From Saxidomus purpurata (Eukaryota; Mollusca; Bivalvia; Venerida; Veneridae), in contig JAFMSR010000002.1 in assembly GCA_022818135.1 (NCBI GenBank), positions 42,287,358-42,351,357 on the forward strand: DNA of 64,000 nt, in the 5' to 3' direction. The notes under the pieces are model-generated. The model saw only the letters and a list, made by a program, of their open reading frames with translations, ran no database searches and had not been told where the DNA came from. The position numbers were made by a program, and so were the translations under genes. Below are positions 36,683 to 60,252 of this stretch, one piece after another; within the stretch, counting starts at the first letter, position 1; the number at the start of each line of letters is the position of its first letter.

Positions 36683-37972
36683 CAACTGAACCAATGTTTT
36701 GTATTTACTCAAAATTTAATTCCACCAGCATTAAAAACGAACTATTTCTCAAGTACATGTATAATTAGAAGACAGTGAGTTCAGCAGTTGGAAGAACCCA
36801 AACTATTCGTTCTGACGTAGATAGTTCACCATTGCAGAGAAATGATTATTACAAGCAGTTGGAGAAGTGATTTGTTGCTCTTCTGCAACCCTGTGCAAAG
36901 ATGGGATATTAATGAAATTGGAACAGAGCATATTAATGAAATCATTTTACCAAAGTTTCATGAAAATCCTTTCAGGGGTTTAGGTTTAGGTTATGGAGCA
37001 GCCACAAAAAACCATTGAACCCAAATTTAGGGGTCAAAGATAATGAAACTGTATCTCCTTAGCCCTTTGAAATAAGGTTAAATGTTCAGATGATAAATAC
37101 GATATTCAAACATGTTCTAACTGTACCAGCTTAAGGTCACAATTAAGGGTCGAGCGTCACAAGACCTGGGTCATAATGTTCACCATATCAAGAGAATACA
37201 GTGTGTATCTCAGTTAAATGTAGAGATCACATTTAGGAATCAAAGGTCATGTGATGGCAACTCTGCTACCATGACCATGTCACAAATATTAATTATATAG
37301 TCAGAGGTTAGGGTAATTAGCAAAGACATTTCTTGTGACAAGCCATGTTTATGGGAGTATTTACAAATGGCATTCAGTGATTGCTCTAGTTGCCATTGCA
37401 TTTCCTACAGATTTCAGTAAAACATTGCAAACGTGTGCCAGCTACAAGCTAGTTACAGACTTTATTGTCCGGAACTAGTGTTACAAGCTATAAGGTACTA
37501 TTCTAATTGTATCTTATCATTGGTCAAATTATTTATCTTGATAAAATCCAGCTTTGGAACCCATATTGGGTCAAAGCATCACACCCAAAACTTTAACGCC
37601 CAATCCTCAAACTTGAATGAAACTGTCAGAAAGTCTAGTCCTTCCAAACATGGCATTTTGAAAGGTTTCAGACATAGGTGAGGGACTTAATTAAGTACCA
37701 GACTTCAGATCTTAAACCTTTACTGTATGCTGGGGTATTTTTGTTCTTTACCAGACAGCAGGCCTTCACCGACTTTACAAAATACTTCGATACCTTTTGG
37801 AATTGAAATGATAAGGTTAAAGCTAAATACGATATAAACAAAATTGGCAAAATTTAAAGTGTGGAATAAACTATATTTAGAACCACAAATCCATTGCATT
37901 GAACAGCAAGAATCTCAACTTTAAGAGCACCAATTTACATTGTAAAGCAAACACAGGGGCTGTATTTCTTGT
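36683..37972. other. Gene-free stretch
   Basis: No gene recognised. 36930-37260 carries worn 'ggtcaaaggtcatg'-type tandem-core sequence like the repeats nearby; the rest is featureless. Confidence 0.4.
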
Positions 37973-38722
37973 TATACCCCCACAAAACGAAGTTTGGGCG
38001 GGGGTATATAGGAGTGAGCTTGTCGGTCGGTCGGTTTGTTGGTTTTCATGGTTTCCGGATGATAACTCATGAACGACTACCCATTTGAATAATTTTTGGT
38101 ACACACGTGCAACTTCATGAAATACAGGTCAAGTTCAACTTTGGGGTCAAAGGTCAAGGTCACAGTGACTGAACTGTAAAACAGTTTCCAGATGATAACT
38201 CATGAAAGGCTTGACCGATTTAAATAATTTTTGGTACACACATGCAACTTTATGAAATACAGGTCAAGTTCGACTTTGGGGTCAGTAGGTCAAGGTCACA
38301 GTGACTCTGAACTGTAAAACAGTTTCCGGATGATAACTATGAAAGGCTTGACCAATTTAAATAATTTTCGGTACACAGCTGTAACATCATGAAATACAGG
38401 TCAAGTTCGACTTTGGGGTCAGTAGGTCAAAGGTCAAGGTCACAGTGACTGAACTGTAATGTAAAACAGTTTCCGGGTGGTAACTCATGAAAGGCTTGAC
38501 CGATTTAAATAATTTTCGGTACACAGCTGTAACATCATGAAATACAGGTCAAGCTCGACTTTGGGGTCAGTAGGTCAAAGGTCAAGGTCTCATTTACACA
38601 AGTTATTGTATAATAACTCAACTCTATGTCCTTGTGGCCATTCCTTTCTTATGGTTGCCATACTTCTGTGACAAAGCTGTATTGTGGGGGTATAATTCGT
38701 CACTCTTGTGACAGTTCTAGTT
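37973..38722 (+). mobile_element. Helentron-like element, family B (copy B2, complete)
   Basis: 5' head: TATACCCCCACA (37973) plus AAACGAAGTTTGGGCGGGGG and tata, itself a hairpin. A 'cggtcggtcggt' stretch follows, then about five units of 120-130 bp (gtttccggatgataactcatg, ggtcaaggtcacagtgac). At the 3' end TGTGGGGGTATA (38683-38694) is the inverted partner of the head. Next come the hairpin GTCACTCTTGTGAC (38699-38712) and AGTT-CTAG-TT with CTAG at 38717-38720. Subterminal inverted repeats, tandem core, 3' hairpin and CTRR-like end fit a non-autonomous Helitron/Helentron. Confidence 0.75.
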
Positions 38723-38996
38723 TTTCTAGAACACATGAAATTATTTTGAAACTAAAAGGCATGTCCTTATTAGGTTATCTTAAGTTTTAGTGCTTTTTTA
38801 AGCTTCATGTTCCAATTTACAGTAATGTTACATTTGTAAAAAGATCAAGCCCTACATGTTAATTTCTTTCGATTGTTCACACAAGTACATGGACTGAGAA
38901 GTTTAGTGACAAGTATGTTTTACTACACTCGTGAAACAGCTTGAATGCTGCCATGAATAAATGTTGTAAAACACAATGTCTTTGCATGCCTAAGTA

Positions 38997-39422
38997 TTAG
39001 AGTGAAGCAATTGTGGTTCCAATGCAGTAACCACCATGTATACCAGAGATATGTCGCACTTTCAATAAATGAACATTTTCAAAGTAGAAAACTGCAACTC
39101 TATAAAATATGATACTAAAGCTGGTCACTGTGAATTTTGTGTCAGTGAACACCACATGTAGGTTTAGCATGTGTAGGTTAAGCATCAATAAAACATGTAC
39201 TACACTTTGTGCAAGATTACACCGATGCCACATGAAATTCCTATATAGTCCCCACTTTAGTACGCATGTGGAATACTGACAGACCTTTTCATGAACAAAA
39301 CTGTGTGGAACCAAGTATCTCAAATGTTGGCCAATTTGATCGACAGACAGGACTGCTTCACAATCGTTCTCGATGCTTAAATATACTGCAGTTTCTTTTC
39401 TAATATTCAAACTGATGGCCAA
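38997..39422 (-). other. 141-residue open frame, not recognised
   Basis: Longest unexplained open frame in the window. It is rich in hydrophobic residues and histidine, with an internal duplication (LNLHMLNLH), no recognised domain and no clear signal peptide. It lies between two repeat elements. It may be chance or a repeat-derived frame; I would not call it a gene without transcript evidence. Confidence 0.15.
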
Positions 39423-39439
39423 ACCTTTTTGCTAAAATG

Positions 39440-39545
39440 AAGGTAAGGTACTCTGATCACCTGTTGTCTACTTTGCACAATCTTGGTAGAGGTCTACTAG
39501 ACAATTTTGCACACCACATATCTATGCTATGGGCCTCCCGGTTTT
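39440..39545 (-). repeat. Family A core fragment, inverted
   Basis: 'caatcttggtagaggtctactagacaatt ... gggcct' is a piece of the family A tandem unit in the opposite orientation to the element starting at 39547. Confidence 0.6.
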
Positions 39546-39546
39546 T

Positions 39547-40316
39547 AGCTCACCTGGCTATGCCAGGGTGAGCTTTTCTGATTGATGATTGTCTGTCGTC
39601 CGTCAACATTTTGATTGAAATGACATCTCCTCTGAAACCTCTAGGCCAATGTTGATAAAACTATGCAGGAATGTTCCTTGCATGAAGCTCTACCAAAATT
39701 GTTCAAAGAATTCCATTCCATGCAGAACTCTGGTTGCTATGGCAACAAATAGGAAAAACTTTAAAAATCTTCTTCTCTGAAACCACAAGGCCTAGAGCTT
39801 AGATATTTGGCATGTAGCATTGTCTAGTGGACCTCTACCAAGATTGTTCAAATTATGACCCCCGGGTCAAAATTGACCAGCAGGGGTGGTCACTTAGTTT
39901 TGCATAGGAATATATAGGAAAAACTTTAAAAATCTTCTTCTCTGAAACCAGAGCGTAGAGCTTAGATATTTGGCATGTAGCATTGGCTAGTGGACCTCTA
40001 CCAAGATTGTTCAAATTATGACCCCCGGGTCAAAATTGACTTCACACCGGGGGTCAGTTAGTTTTACATAGGCTTATATAGGGAAAACTTTAAAAATCTT
40101 TTTCTCCGAAACCACAAGGCCTAGAGCTTAGATATTTGGCATGTAGCATTGCCTAGTAGACCTCTTCAAAGTTTGTTCAAATTATGCCCCTGGGGTCAAA
40201 TCATTTGTTTTACAAAGGCGTATATAGGAAAACTTGGTTTATAACATTATCTAGTGATCTTCCACCAGGCAAGTGGACTTGTACCAAGGTAAGCGATACA
40301 GGGCCATCTTGTTGTT
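39547..40316 (+). mobile_element. Helentron-like element, family A (copy A2)
   Basis: Starts with the hairpin AGCTCACCTGGC-tat-GCCAGGGTGAGCT (39547-39574), then 'gtctgtcgtccgtc' and 'aatgacatctcctctgaaacc'. About three tandem units of 155-160 bp follow. The 3' end is worn: aaggtaagcgatacagggccatcttgttgtt. No open frame. Confidence 0.7.
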
Positions 40317-40850
40317 ATTCCTTTCTGTTACCATGGCAAGAAGAGTTCTGCATTAAATAGCATTATTCAAGTTTGAAAGAGCTTCATCCAAGGAACATCC
40401 CTGCTAAGTTTCAACACTGGCCAAGTGGTTTTAGAGATGTTTTAAGGAAAAATGAACAAATACATGCAATCTCTACCAACAAGTCAGAGCATATGCCATT
40501 GTGGTTTGTCTATTATCTGTCTGTCCAACTTTTCTTTCACAACACACTGGAGGCGTTTTCGTTAGAATTTCATGGAAATGCTGTCAAGGTTGCCTGCAAC
40601 ACGTTGATGATCCCCTTTTGTTTTTTGGGGGGGCTTGGTGACCTCGGTTAGACATTCATTTATAAAATTCCTAAAGTAACTGCTCATGTTTTTGGGGTCA
40701 GAGGTCACAAACTTTGAAAAATCTTCTCTGCTCAGAATTTAGAGATCTATACGATTGATCTTATGCGACACAATTTTTTATAGACTTTCCCCCTCAGTAT
40801 TTAAAGATCTACATCACCCAGTCTTCAAACTAATAGGATGAGGTAATAAA
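40317..40850. repeat. Mixed repeat fragments
   Basis: 40320-40450 resembles the 5'-proximal part of family A in reverse (gagttctgcat, gagcttcatccaaggaacat). 40540-40850 resembles the tandem core at 34380-34975. No gene is seen; the 92-residue plus frame here is repeat sequence. Confidence 0.5.
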
Positions 40851-41553
40851 CTAGGTCACCTGGCCAAATAGAAAAACCTTGTGAACATTCAATTAATCTG
40901 AAAGTGGGTCACATTTTGATAACTCGAGGTAAAGTATGAAATGATTCACTCACGGTCAAAACCATTGTTCCTGAAGCAACGACTTCTGAGAACCAAGTAT
41001 ATCAGGCATCAGATAGAAGTTATCAACTTTGATGATGGAAGTGAAAACACAAAAGCATGAAATTCACGTTCATTTTTTTATTTTTAATTCAAGAGACATT
41101 AAAATATACAACAAAGAGATGGTAGTACAACTTTGGTCCAAAAATGACGGAACAGAATTCAACTATCACTGTGAAATCACATACTTCTACAAGCACACAC
41201 AATGATCAAAGATTGAACAAAAATAAAAAACAAAGGCAAATTATGATTTTGTATTTACAATAAAACAAATCGAGAGTGTTTAAGAATTTGTAATGAGCAT
41301 AAAATGGTAATATAAAATGACAATAACAAAGGATGATTTCAACGAAGAAATAAATAATGTACCATCAAATACACCACATATCACCCAATGTTCATTTGTT
41401 TCTATTATTGCAACTACCTGTTACTTGTAATAAATATAGTTCTATCTTTGTAACTTACGTAGTGTTATAACTGTATTCAGCTAGTGAACAAAATTAATTT
41501 TCAATAAAAGAACAAACATTTGTGAACAAGTTCTGCTTCAAGTGTTCTTTCAC

Positions 41554-41559
41554 TTTATT
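41554..41559 (-). terminator. DDX5/DDX17: Poly(A) signal of DDX5/17
   Basis: AATAAA on the minus strand (tttatt on plus), 110 nt after the helicase stop codon. A second candidate at 41077-41082 would give a 3' UTR of about 590 nt. Confidence 0.45.
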
Positions 41560-41668
41560 TAAGCACTTCCGCCAATCTCTTGCTTACTCATCTTTCCTGA
41601 ACTTTCACTGGCTTCGCAAACTATAAGCATCTTACACTTCTAAATGTTAATGAGATTCTACAAAAGTT

Positions 41669-54769
<13,101 letters not shown>

Positions 54770-55250
54770 TTTGAAGTTATCTATCTAACAAAATCGTCGG
54801 AAAATATTTTGTGTTGCTTATTTCTTCTTGTCCACGCCGTGCCCAATCCCAAGAGTGACGTCATCAAAGAAAATTACTACATCTTAAAGACAAAATGTTA
54901 TCGATTTTTACATCAAATTAAATTCTAATAACTTGTTCAGAGAATCTACAAAGACAATAAAAGGAGATAGTGTTTTATAAGAAACTTCTTGATTTTTTTC
55001 TCTATTATTAGACTAGAATGCGCCAGACATGGGAAACTATTTTGTGTCGCGTATGTAGCCTTTGGCTCTTTACTTAGCACGTGACAAGCCATGCTATGAT
55101 GCATGCAATCGGAAATCACTCGGCCATTTCCGTAGTTGTTGATTTGCACCACCGATCGGAAGTGAGTCGGACGAACGTTTACTCACCGGAACACAACGAC
55201 GAATAGGATCACTTCGGACTTGACCGATCAATACTGCGACGCACATTGTA
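54770..55250 (-). promoter_or_regulatory. DDX5/DDX17: Presumed DDX5/17 promoter and 5' UTR
   Basis: Sequence upstream of the helicase start codon, with higher CpG content than its surroundings. It has a perfect CRE palindrome TGACGTCA at 54856-54863, about 90 nt before the ATG. The transcription start is not determinable here. Confidence 0.45.
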
Positions 55251-55937
55251 CGACATATCGTTAAATTCTTCACAATGAGGTGTAGTAGCGGCCTTGTTTA
55301 CAAGCAAAGTCATGCCCAGGGCAAAGTTATTTTGAATATTGACTTTTATAGTGGAATCTGACTGGGTCCTTAGAATATAACATTTTATGATGAACAATTA
55401 ACCAAAATTAAGAATGAATCAAAGCTCTGAAAGTGCATGACACTGACAGTACTGGCAAGCAAGTCAGTGGCTTTTTAAATTTCCCGTTACAGGCTTCATG
55501 AAGGAAGTCTTGGTCAAAATCAATCTTATATTTTTGTTTTGAGTCTGACTGACGGAAATCAATAGTCAAATTGTTAAATATTAACTAAAATAACGTCTTT
55601 TTCATCACGGGGTACCCGCAACCTTGACCTAAATTGTCAATTAAGTCATGTGACAGCTGTAACTTCTGACTACCTTGCGACAATATTTCTTCAATTTTTC
55701 TTAAAACATCTGAAAATCATGTTAAAATACTTTTCAACAAGCAATGAAAAGGTAATGAGAACAAATTGGAACTTACACACTTTAGTTCTGTATACTATGG
55801 TATATCTAAAAGATTTAACTCTTCAACTCAAGGGAAGTAACTTGTACTGATTGTGTAATGTGTGTTTCTCCTTGGTAAGAGAGAGGGGCTCTATGCAGGG
55901 AAATGTTAGCCTATAACAAAAACAAACGCACAGAAAA

Positions 55938-56096
55938 ATGTCTGGAGTTCAAATCAAGCCCCAGCTGGAGAGCTATGCATGGTATTTAGCAAAACAAGTT
56001 GCATTAAGTAGAAAAAGATTACATCCGGCAACAATGGTACCTGAAGGCATACCTATATATATATCTACTTACCATGCTTACCAAGCCACAAATTAA
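55938..56096 (+). CDS. Small open frame of 52 codons, not recognised
   Basis: ATG in context aaaaATGt opens MSGVQIKPQLESYAWYLAKQ and runs to TAA. Composition looks more protein-like than the surrounding frames, and the middle (ESYAWYLAKQVALSRK) could be a short amphipathic helix. No family recognised and no poly(A) signal tied to it. Could be chance. Confidence 0.2.
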   Translation: MSGVQIKPQLESYAWYLAKQVALSRKRLHPATMVPEGIPIYISTYHAYQATN

Positions 56097-56843
56097 TATC
56101 ATTTATCAAAGACAATTCATTGTTAAAAAGCATGAGAATTTATTTTTTTTAACACTTTTGAAATTGTTTCGTGTTATGCATGGCAGGAGCTAAATATTGG
56201 CGATAACTGCAAGCTGACGACATTTCTTTCTGCAATGTCTATTTTTCTGGAGCTTTAAGTATCCCTTGTAAGGCCCCATATTTAGGAGCATGCGCAAACA
56301 ATTTAAACAAAAATTATCGATTGATGGAGGCTTATATACGTTTATATTTTGCTTCTTTTATTTCTAAAGTAAATGAAAGACACTTTAATATTGTTACTTC
56401 TCATAAAACATGTGAACTATGCCAAGAATCCGATGGTGTTAATGCATGAATACTTCTTTTGACATCCGCTGCTTTTGTATATAAAGATGCAAATAGAAAG
56501 TAAAGTGTTATCAGTGCCTAATGTAGAAACTGCCGGCGAAGATTGTTTCAAATTGCCAAAAAAGATTACCTAAATAAAATAATTTAAAACATGAGTTTTA
56601 ATAATTAACAGTTTGATTAACTGCAACAATTAACTTAATTTCCGTAGACTTTGTACTGAAAATGTTAAATTAATTACATAGTCAACAATTAGTGTTATAA
56701 TTTACCGAGTAAATTAATAAATGTGCAACTTACAACTTGTATTACTTTCCACAAAAGAATTAAAGGATTAAAAACTTCCGTATATAAAGATTCAATTAAA
56801 TCCATTAATTTTAGTAATTACATTTAATATCTTTTAGTAGGAC

Positions 56844-56977
56844 GTTTTATGCTCAGCTTTAATGTTACTCAGTGTAACTCATGAAAAGTAAGGGTCCCCG
56901 TAATATATATATGTTACGGGGACCCTTCTAACTTTTTCATGAGTTACACTGAGTAACATTAAAGCTGAGCATAAAAC
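56844..56977. repeat. 134-bp hairpin with 60-bp arms
   Basis: Arms 56844-56903 and 56914-56977 are complementary over about 60 bp except for about four extra bases in the right arm. They enclose a loop 'tatatatatg'. The stem top is agggtccccgtaa/ttacggggaccct. No coding frame. It could be a recent fold-back insertion or a long-hairpin RNA source. Confidence 0.85.
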
Positions 56978-57440
56978 ACATATATAATTTAAAGGCAACC
57001 TGAAAGCAAACTAGTCATTAATTTCTGAAAATTTAGTTATACATAGTAGTCTATATGATTATCTATAAGTTTGTGTCTTTGGAGTAAAATACTGTACCTG
57101 CTTGCAGTTTGGATTAAATTGAGTTAGTTACATTTTATATCATTACTTGAGTTTTGAGTGATTTGTGTCGGGAGTGTCTGACTTGTATGTAGAATGTTGT
57201 CTTTTACAACATGGAATCATGATTGTGATATCTGTAACAATAATAATTATAAAGTGGCATTAAAATTTTACAAATAAATTTAAAGTGTTACTTTGAAAAA
57301 CATTAACACAACAATCTTGAAGGTGCTTGAAAGTGATGGAACATTACAAAAACAACTTGTTACTATGTTTGCAATTTATGGTAGCATATGGGCAGACCCC
57401 AAGCTAGACAGTTGGGAAATTACTTGAAAATCTTGTTTTT

Positions 57441-58287
57441 AGCACACCTTTGAGCACCAAGTGCTCAAAGGTGAGCTATTGTGATCACCTGGTGTCTGTT
57501 TGTCGGTCTGTCCATCCCTTCGTCCGTCCGTCCACACTTAATTTTGTGTGTGCAATAGTAGCTGCATTTTTTCTCTAGATCTTCATGAAACTTGGTCAGT
57601 ATGACTGCCTTGATCAAATCTAGGTCAAGTTCAAATATGGGTCATCTTGGGTCAAAAACTAGGTCACAGGGTCAAATCATAGAAAAACCTTGTGTATGCA
57701 ATAGAGGTTACATTTTTAGTGGATCTTCACGCAACTTGTTCAGTATGAATGCCTTTATGAAATCTAGTTCGACTTCGAATATGGTCCATCTAGGGTAAAA
57801 AACTAGGTCAGGGGGTCAAGTCATAGAATAACCATGTGTATGCAATAGAGGTTGCATTTTTTATTGGACCTTCATGAAACTTGGTCAGTATGATTGCCTT
57901 GGTAAAATCTAGGTTGAATTGGAACATGGGTCATCTAGAGTCTAAAACTAGGCCAGGGGGTCAAATTATAGAAACATCTTGTGTATGTTATACAGGTTGC
58001 ATTTTTCATTGGATCTTCATGAAACTTGCGTCAGTATGATTGCTTTAATGAAACAGTAGTCAAGTTCAAATATGGGTCATCTAAGGTTTTTAAGGTCACC
58101 CGGTCAAATCATAGAAAAACCTTGTGTTTACAATAGAGGTTGCATTTTGCATTTGATCTTCATGAAACATGGTCAGTATGATTGCCTTGATGAAATCTAG
58201 GTTGAGTTCAAACATTAGTCATCTAGGGTCAAAAACTAGGTCACAGGGTCATATATTGCCATAAGTCCCAGGTGAGCCATATAGGGC
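57441..58287 (+). mobile_element. Helentron-like element, family A head with a different core (copy A3)
   Basis: Starts with hairpin GCACACCTTTGAGCAC-caa-GTGCTCAAAGGTGAGC (57442-57476), then 'cggtctgtccatcccttcgtccgtccgtcc'. About five tandem units of about 147 bp follow (gatcttcatgaaacttggtc, gggtcaaaaactaggtcac). The subterminal CCAGGTGAGCCATATAGGGC is at 58268-58287, where the 3' hairpin is cut short. No open frame; the plus frame at 57592-57798 is repeat sequence. Confidence 0.7.
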
Positions 58288-58737
58288 AACTTAAATCATT
58301 TTAAAGTAGTATTTACACAAAATGGAGTACTTCTGTATCTAAGTTTATATTTAATCAAAATATTAATATGATACATCCTGTGGAAAGTGCTAAAAGTTTT
58401 AAACTTTCAAAAAAAAAACATCTTTAATATAGATAAATCATTTTAATATTTTTCATTTTTATTTGTATGATTTATAATTGCACATAAGTCCAGAGTGTCT
58501 ATAAATACGGTTGCCTGGTCCAAAGTGTTGGTAATTCGATATGTTAAGTGTGTTAAAAACCTGAGAAGGCTATGTTGTAGGATATATTTAAAAAAAGGGA
58601 ATGGTTAAAAGTAAAAACAAAAAGAATTAACATTTTCAATAAGAATAATTGCTTTGAATAGTATATAGTGTCATAAACTTTTTTTGGCTTTAGAAAAAAA
58701 ACAATTTTTACTTACACTTTTGTTGAATTTCAGAGCA

Positions 58738-59400
58738 ATGAAGGCTGAGAATGGATTAGAGTCAGCAACACTTCGAGTAATCACTTGTGAGATGGGTCAT
58801 TTATCTCGTCCCGATGGTTCAGCAACCATTTACCAAGGAGATACTTGTGTAATGGTAGCTGTTTATGGACCCGGAGAAGTCAGGATGAATAAGGAGCAGT
58901 TGGATCGTGCCACTGTTGATATTGTGTACAAACCAAAGTCTGGACTACCTGGCTGTACCGACAAGGCGCAGGAGAAAGTACTGAGAAACACGTGCGAGAC
59001 TGTTCTACTGGCAAGCTTACATCCAAGATCTTCAATAAACATCACAGTCCAGGAGGTGCAGGATGCTGGCTCTTTTCTAGCAACTTGTATAAACAGCTGT
59101 TGCTTGGCATTGTTAGATGCTAGCGTCAGTATGAAATGTACCATGGCTGCTGTAAATTGCTGTATTGACCAGGAGGATGAGATTATTTTAGATCCAACGA
59201 AACAACAAGAGGAAAGATCAAAGTCCTCAATGACATTTGTGTTTGATAGTAAAGATGGAAATATATTGACAGTTGTTGCACAGGGAAAATACACACGTGA
59301 ACAATTTCAGAAATGTTTGATAATTTGTAAAGAAGCTAGTGAATCTGTGTTTGCATTTTACAGAGACAGTATTAAAAGGAAATTGTCTAGGACTGTTTAG
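58738..59400 (+). CDS. EXOSC5: Exosome complex component RRP46 (EXOSC5)
   Basis: Subunit of the nine-protein ring of the RNA exosome, which degrades and trims RNA in nucleus and cytoplasm. 220 residues, a single RNase PH-type domain (human 235). Conserved stretches: LSRPDGSATIYQGDT (near 21-35), YGPGEVRMNKE, PKSGLPG, LRNTCETVLLASLHPR, QEVQDAGSFLATCINSCC, LDPTKQQEE and FAFYRDSIKRKLSR at the end. Animal RNase PH-like ring subunits are thought to be structural, not catalytic. Start: the frame is open from 58684, but a good acceptor (gttgaatttcag) lies at 58722-58733. I therefore place the exon from 58734 and use the ATG at 58738 (MKAENGLES, like the AENG of human). A short upstream coding exon cannot be excluded. 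All recognisable coding is in one exon, unlike its intron-rich neighbours. Confidence 0.93.
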   Translation: MKAENGLESATLRVITCEMGHLSRPDGSATIYQGDTCVMVAVYGPGEVRMNKEQLDRATVDIVYKPKSGLPGCTDKAQEKVLRNTCETVLLASLHPRSSINITVQEVQDAGSFLATCINSCCLALLDASVSMKCTMAAVNCCIDQEDEIILDPTKQQEERSKSSMTFVFDSKDGNILTVVAQGKYTREQFQKCLIICKEASESVFAFYRDSIKRKLSRTV

Positions 59401-59742
59401 AACCCAGCTGTGCCTTATAAACTTATAAGTACTAGTTACCATGGAAACCTTTTTAAGACCTGTTACTATAGGTACATTTAACAGGCCAGTTACTACAGAA
59501 AGACTGACCGAGTGGGGTTGTTTACCCTCGGTACTTGGCTGTTGCCGTATGACCGAGCGTAAACACAGAAAGATAAACAGGCCAGTTTTAACAGGTCAGT
59601 TGCCATAGATACATGTAACATGCCTGTTGCCATAGATACATGAAACATGCTAGTTATCATAGATACATGTTACAAGCACATTCAAACATCTTTAAATTAT
59701 CATTAATCACTTATTTGTCAACTTATTTTGATTGTTTTTAAG

Positions 59743-59748
59743 AATAAA
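59743..59748 (+). terminator. EXOSC5: Poly(A) signal of EXOSC5
   Basis: AATAAA about 340 nt after the EXOSC5 stop codon. Confidence 0.5.
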
Positions 59749-60252
59749 TGTTGCATGTGGTACCACAGTTTTCAAGTCTTAATGATGGAACTATTAAAAG
59801 TTGAATCGAATAAGGAACAACATGTCAGGACTAGAGTAAATCGACAAAATTTATTTATCTACAGTACCGGTTTCAATCTTACCAACACCATCAACAGGAT
59901 ACATGATAATCATAAACATGATAAAGTGATGAGGTTAAATTATATCGGAATTAATGGGGAAAATGATAAAGTCAAGTAAAATTAAAATTACTGTGACATT
60001 GTTGAATAAAATGGTTCAATAGAAGGTATATAAAAATATTATGATTAAATATCTATCAACTGTGTCTTGAAGTCTTGCACATATATGTTGGTTATATCAA
60101 AAGTAGCATTTTAAGCTCGACTATTCAGAGAATATGGTGAGCTATTACAGTCACTTGTAGTTATATCAAACTTAGCAATGTTCAGGGGTGCATTTTGTAT
60201 CAAACAATTAATTTACCAAAAATAAATATATAGTGATAGATTTTGACTTTTT

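Larger units (their letters stand above)
55251..57440. other. Intergenic stretch between DDX5/17 and EXOSC5
   Basis: No recognised gene. It holds an unassigned 52-codon frame (55938-56096) and a long hairpin (56844-56977). A 5' non-coding exon of EXOSC5 could lie here: a GTAAGA donor follows 'tttctccttg' at 55875. Confidence 0.4.

Noticed and set aside
58684..58737. Upstream extension of EXOSC5 (MALEKKQFLLTLLLNFRA)
   Set aside because: It reads through a pyrimidine-rich acceptor (gttgaatttcag) and has no similarity to the family.
58863..59294. 143-residue minus-strand frame
   Set aside because: Antisense shadow of EXOSC5, whose plus-strand protein is clearly conserved.
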